This document shows positions 60,419 to 64,000 of a stretch of DNA of 64,000 bases, one piece after another. Each line of letters starts with the position of its first letter. Positions within the stretch are counted from its first letter, which is position 1. The stretch spans positions 1 to 64,000 of the forward strand of contig WBMZ01003334.1 in the NCBI GenBank assembly GCA_013400975.1, given 5' to 3'. Position numbers and translations under genes: made by a program. Below the pieces are notes generated by a model. That model was not told the origin of the DNA. It ran no database searches and saw only the letters and a program-made list of their open reading frames with translations. The DNA is from Atrichornis clamosus. Taxonomy: Eukaryota; Chordata; Aves; Passeriformes; Menuridae.

Positions 60419-62521
60419 GTGCCTGAGGCGGCGGCGGGCGGGCTCCGTTGTCCTGAGTCACAGCGTGGCCGCTTCAGCCGGAATGGCCGTGTTGAGTCGC
60501 TCCGCTTGTTTAATAACAGTGCGTCATCTCCGTGTTTATGTGGAAACCCCGACGGCTGAAATGTCACACTACTCGCTAGACGCATGAGAAGCGTTTCCTG
60601 CTATATTAGTTGGATAAAAAAACTTATTTTTCCTGAGCAGTGCATCCTCTAGCGTTTATTCAGGAAGGAGAGAGGACTAATTTTTTTTACATCTCTTACA
60701 GTGCAAATACAAAAAGACCTGTAAATCTAGAAGATCTACACTTAAAAGTCACTGAAGCACAGTGAGATTTTTCTTCTCCTTTTTTTCAAGTCTTTAGTTC
60801 CCTTTCCAACTTTATTTTCTAATTAAACATAAATGATAAATACAGTGGTTTATAAGTTGATGTTTCTCTTAGTTTTTGGAGGGGAAGAATTCATTCATAT
60901 ATTCTTATGTTATATTCTAGCAATTATTTCTATTTCTACCTTTATGTATTTACTTTGATAATTCGAATAAAATAGCGTTGCCTCTTAAATGTATGGGGTT
61001 ACAAAGAACATTTCAGAAATAGAAAAATTCATCTGTAGTCATACTAACTGACTTTGCAGCAAGAAGCACATTGCTAAAGCTCTACTCCTGGGCTGTTAAA
61101 TCAAATAATGCTTTCTGGATTTAAAGAAGGAAAATGTAGTTTACAGTGGGAGTGGATACACTTATATATTCTGTTTAAATGCGGAGGAGTAAGTCCTGCT
61201 AGTAAATAAAATAAGTGTGTAGTAATCCTACAATACATGTGCTGGTGGATTTCTCTAAAGGATTTAACTTACTGGATAACAGCATCCAGTCACAAGAAAA
61301 TAAATTACGAAATTCAGCATCAGCAAGTTACAACTAGTCCTAAGCAAGGTAGTACTCCAAAAATCTATTACAATCCAGATTCAGGCCAAGATGTGAAAAT
61401 AAAACTACGGTGTTGCCACAAACATTCTCTTAGAATTTAAATATTTTCCTGCCTTACCTCAGTCTCTGCACAATAAAAAAATAAAAATTTGTTCTTAACA
61501 TTTCTTATATTATATTGTAACTGACTGTATCTACCTCATTTGAGTAAACTTGAGGGGGAAGGCAAATACGCAAGAGCAGTTCCCGGCCTTCCCACAGGCA
61601 CACATGTATCTTAGGCTCACTGATGGCCCACGGCACTTCAGTGGCCAGGATCTCTCCCGTATCATGTCTCACAAGGTTCAGCTCTATGCACAGTTTTCTT
61701 TATCTACTCTGTACAGTTCGAGTCATTATGAAAATGGCACATTACCGCTCCCTGTTTTCACCAGCTTATCTCACTCTGCTGAAAAGGCCTAAGCTTCACC
61801 CATTCATCTTACAGAAAAATGATTAAAACATGTATTCTGTATAATTGACAGCATAGTCATGTGATCTTGATTTTGTGGTGATTGTTGCTAAGTTTTCATG
61901 TAAGGTGACAAGTAAAATGTTCTGATTTCTTTAGCTAGTTGGGAGAACTTCCTTACCTATGTCTGATAATAACCCAACTCTCTTAGTTCCATTAAAATAA
62001 ATTTTTAGGGTATTTCAGTTGTGAAGGCTTTGTGTCCGCATACTTTCATTTAACACAGATCATTTAAATGCATCTCTGTCGATACTAGTGGAAACTGATA
62101 TAAGCTAATTTAATCAGGTTTGAGTTTTGCTTTCTAGGTGGTCTTCTTAGGGAACATCAGGGCAAATGCGTGTTTTGTATTGTCTTCAACCCGCTCCACT
62201 GCATTCTCTGTGATGTGACTTCCCTCAGTGTAGAAGGAGGATAAATCTGGTGTGAGTCAGGTGGCACTGAAAGGCTGCAGGGCATGGGCTTGTTGTGCAA
62301 GTTAATATGAAGTGCGTTATCACATTATGCCTCCATATCACAATACTTTCCTTGTCATCTTTTGCAAAAACATAGACAAGCTCAAGGTCAAGCAGTAAAC
62401 TGTTCTGAACGGCTGCCCTGGGGTTCCTCCCCGTGGCAAAAGAGCAGAGTGAAAGAAAAGGGGCAGGTTGTATTTGTGGCTTTTGAGCTCTGTAGTTACA
62501 GGATGTCACCCCTAGGTACGG
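60419..62521. other. Spacer between divergent tRNA copies 3 and 4
   Basis: GC-rich for the first 130 bp (5' flank of copy 3), then AT-rich unique DNA. A plus-strand open frame of 67 codons at 61237-61440 (with YYNPDSGQDVKIKLRCCHKH) reads like protein, but no exon boundaries or family are evident. The spacer otherwise holds nothing recognised. Confidence 0.45.
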
Positions 62522-62594
62522 GGGGAATTAGCTCAAATGGTAGAGCGCTCGCTTAGCATGCGAGAGGTAGCGGGATCGATGCCCGCATTCTCCA
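62522..62594 (+). tRNA. tRNA-Ala-AGC: tRNA-Ala (anticodon AGC), copy 4
   Basis: Identical 73-nt gene. Its 3' flank (CGGTTGGTTTTGC) differs from the GTGTTTT group, with the terminator T-run eight bases past the gene. Copies 4 and 5 are 391 bp apart in the same direction. Confidence 0.98.
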
Positions 62595-62601
62595 CGGTTG
62601 G

Positions 62602-62605
62602 TTTT
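62602..62605 (+). terminator. Pol III T-run terminator of tRNA copy 4
   Basis: TTTT in GGTTTTGC, the first four-T run after the gene. Confidence 0.75.
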
Positions 62606-62985
62606 GCTCGCGGCGGGAGTAAAAACAGTTCACTACGAATATTTAAAAAGAAAAATGAAATAAAACCTGGTAGTTATAGCGAGAAAACCAAGTGCCAGAA
62701 CGTATGTACTTTCACGAAGTGCAAGCAACAAACGTGTTTTTTTTAAATTATATATACACACCCGGAAAACATGTCTATTCTGGTTTGCCTTGTTTCCTGC
62801 TACTAGATTTGGAAATGCTAAATGAAATACTGCAGGTTTATGATTTTGGAATCTAAGTTGAATGTGTCCTTGTTTCTGACTAGAGAGGACACAGCAAGAC
62901 AGAAAACGCATTATACATATGGAGCAGCAGTTTTAAATACACGGAGAGGATCAGACTGCTGCGATCCCCCCCTCCCAACACGGGG
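62606..62985. other. Spacer between tandem tRNA copies 4 and 5
   Basis: 380 bp of unique sequence with a TATATATACACACCC stretch near 62750. No further gene. A C7/G8 run pair lies just before copy 5. Confidence 0.6.
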
Positions 62986-63058
62986 GGGGAATTAGCTCAA
63001 ATGGTAGAGCGCTCGCTTAGCATGCGAGAGGTAGCGGGATCGATGCCCGCATTCTCCA
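62986..63058 (+). tRNA. tRNA-Ala-AGC: tRNA-Ala (anticodon AGC), copy 5
   Basis: Identical 73-nt gene. It is preceded by extra G residues, giving a G8 run of which the last four are the gene's own 5' end. The 3' flank is GTGTTTTGTCAC, grouping it with copies 1 and 3. Confidence 0.98.
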
Positions 63059-63061
63059 GTG

Positions 63062-63065
63062 TTTT
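63062..63065 (+). terminator. Pol III T-run terminator of tRNA copy 5
   Basis: TTTT three bases past the gene, matching the spacing of copies 1 and 3. Confidence 0.8.
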
Positions 63066-63317
63066 GTCACACAGGAATTGTTCTAAACTGCCAAACAAAA
63101 TGTGTAACTATTTCCGTAAAATGCTAATTTTGTTTTCATTGAGGTAAACCTGATGTTTTTTCCTTGCTCCTGTCCTTTCTCTGTCTGCTTTACTACCTAA
63201 ATCAGGCTTATATAACTGTATAGGTCAATCCTCTGTTGGAACTGTTGACTCTCACTGGGTGGTTAAGTCACATTTAGCAGGAAGAGAATTCTGCAGTATG
63301 ACATTTTTCCAGGCTTA

Positions 63318-63897
63318 ATAAACAAGCCAGCCACCAAGCCCCATGCAGCTGCTTACTCACTCCCCCACCAGCAGGAGTGGGGAGAGAACTGGAAGGGCAA
63401 AAGGTAAAAAACCTGTGGGCTGAGATAAAGGCAGTTTCATAGGGAAAGCAAAGCTGTGCACAAGCAAAGCAAAACAAGGAACTAAATGGCTGCTTCCCAA
63501 GGGTAGGCTAGTGTTCAAGCCATCTCCAGGAGAGCAGGGCTTCATCACGTGTAATGGTTACTTGGGAACACAAACACCATCTCTCCAACCATCCCCCTCT
63601 TCTTACTTCTTCCCCCAACTTTATATACAGAGCATGATGTCATAGGGTCTGGAATATCCTTTTGGTCAGTTGGGGTCACCTGGTCCTGGCTGTGTCTCCT
63701 CCCAACCTCCCATGTACCCCCAACTTCCTTGCCAACATGGCAGTACAAAAAGCAGAACAGGGCTTGGCTCTGTGTAAGCCCTGCTCAGCAAAGACAAAAA
63801 CATCTCTGTATTATCAACGCTGTGTTCAGCACAAATCCAGAAAGTAGCCCCACACTAGCCACTGTGAATTAATTCTACTGCACCCAAAACCAGCACA
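63318..63897 (-). mobile_element. Solo LTR of an avian endogenous retrovirus, minus strand
   Basis: On the minus strand the right edge begins TGTGCTGGTTTTGGG, a start I associate with a widespread avian ERV LTR family. A TATA box TATATAAAG lies at + 63619-63627 with a TGATGTCAT CRE-like site just upstream of it on that strand. The left part (CCAAGCCCCATGCAGCTGC, then GGTTACTTGGGAA) also fits that family. The left boundary is approximate, as I could not find a clear target-site duplication. No internal retroviral genes are adjacent, so it is a solo or truncated LTR. Family assignment is from memory and needs a repeat search. Confidence 0.7.
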
Positions 63898-64000
63898 CAA
63901 TGGATGAATGACGGTTAGAGACCTGAATTAGCGTGTCTTGATCGCACAGAGGATATAGCAGTTTAGGAATGCTTGTTCTCCCCTGATGTCCATTGGGTGC
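63898..64000. other. Right end of window, nothing recognised
   Basis: About 100 bp of unique sequence after the LTR. Confidence 0.5.

Noticed and set aside
46000..64000. Expected neighbour MCM4 upstream of UBE2V2, by synteny with human
   Set aside because: No MCM ATPase motifs or MCM4-like C-terminus were seen on either strand. If synteny holds, it lies beyond the window.

Overview
The window looks like AT-rich genomic DNA from a bird. The repeats are mainly CR1 LINE fragments with typical avian 3' tails, plus two solo LTRs. The only gene I can name with confidence is split into vertebrate-sized introns. The species cannot be fixed from the sequence; the two N positions (3113, 10125) point to a draft assembly.

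Layout. (1) 1-20029 is intergenic and lies downstream of UBE2V2. It holds a 401-bp solo LTR with a perfect 5-bp target-site duplication (2770-3170), a degraded CR1 ORF2 copy (6475-7330), a second CR1 (9871-10300), a 46-bp direct duplication (10550-10647) and probably the UBE2V2 3' UTR at its upper end. (2) 20030-45669 is UBE2V2 (MMS2) on the minus strand. Four coding exons encode a 144-residue ubiquitin E2 variant with every splice phase closed. The promoter is a CpG island at about 45450-45950 that carries a duplicated ETS/CRE-like element. Its introns hold two CR1 3' ends, two homologous copies of an unclassified sequence of about 115 bp, and a TA/TG microsatellite. (3) 45950-50860 holds two more CR1 pieces and exon-like blocks on the minus strand that I cannot name. 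(4) 50864-63058 contains five sequence-identical tRNA-Ala(AGC) genes in mixed orientation, each followed by a T-run that can end Pol III transcription. Between them lie a second CpG island (about 51290-51560), a further CR1, a weaker CpG-rich block (about 54970-55380) and a few unassigned exon-like open frames on the plus strand. (5) The right end carries a second solo LTR (about 63318-63897).

Together, UBE2V2 supplies the non-catalytic partner of UBE2N (UBC13) for K63-linked ubiquitin chains. The tRNA cluster supplies alanine tRNA and is functionally separate. The most notable points are the homogenised five-copy tRNA-Ala cluster, a likely one-codon acceptor shift at UBE2V2 exon 2, the intact target-site duplication around the first LTR, and the unassigned exon-like blocks near two CpG-rich regions.
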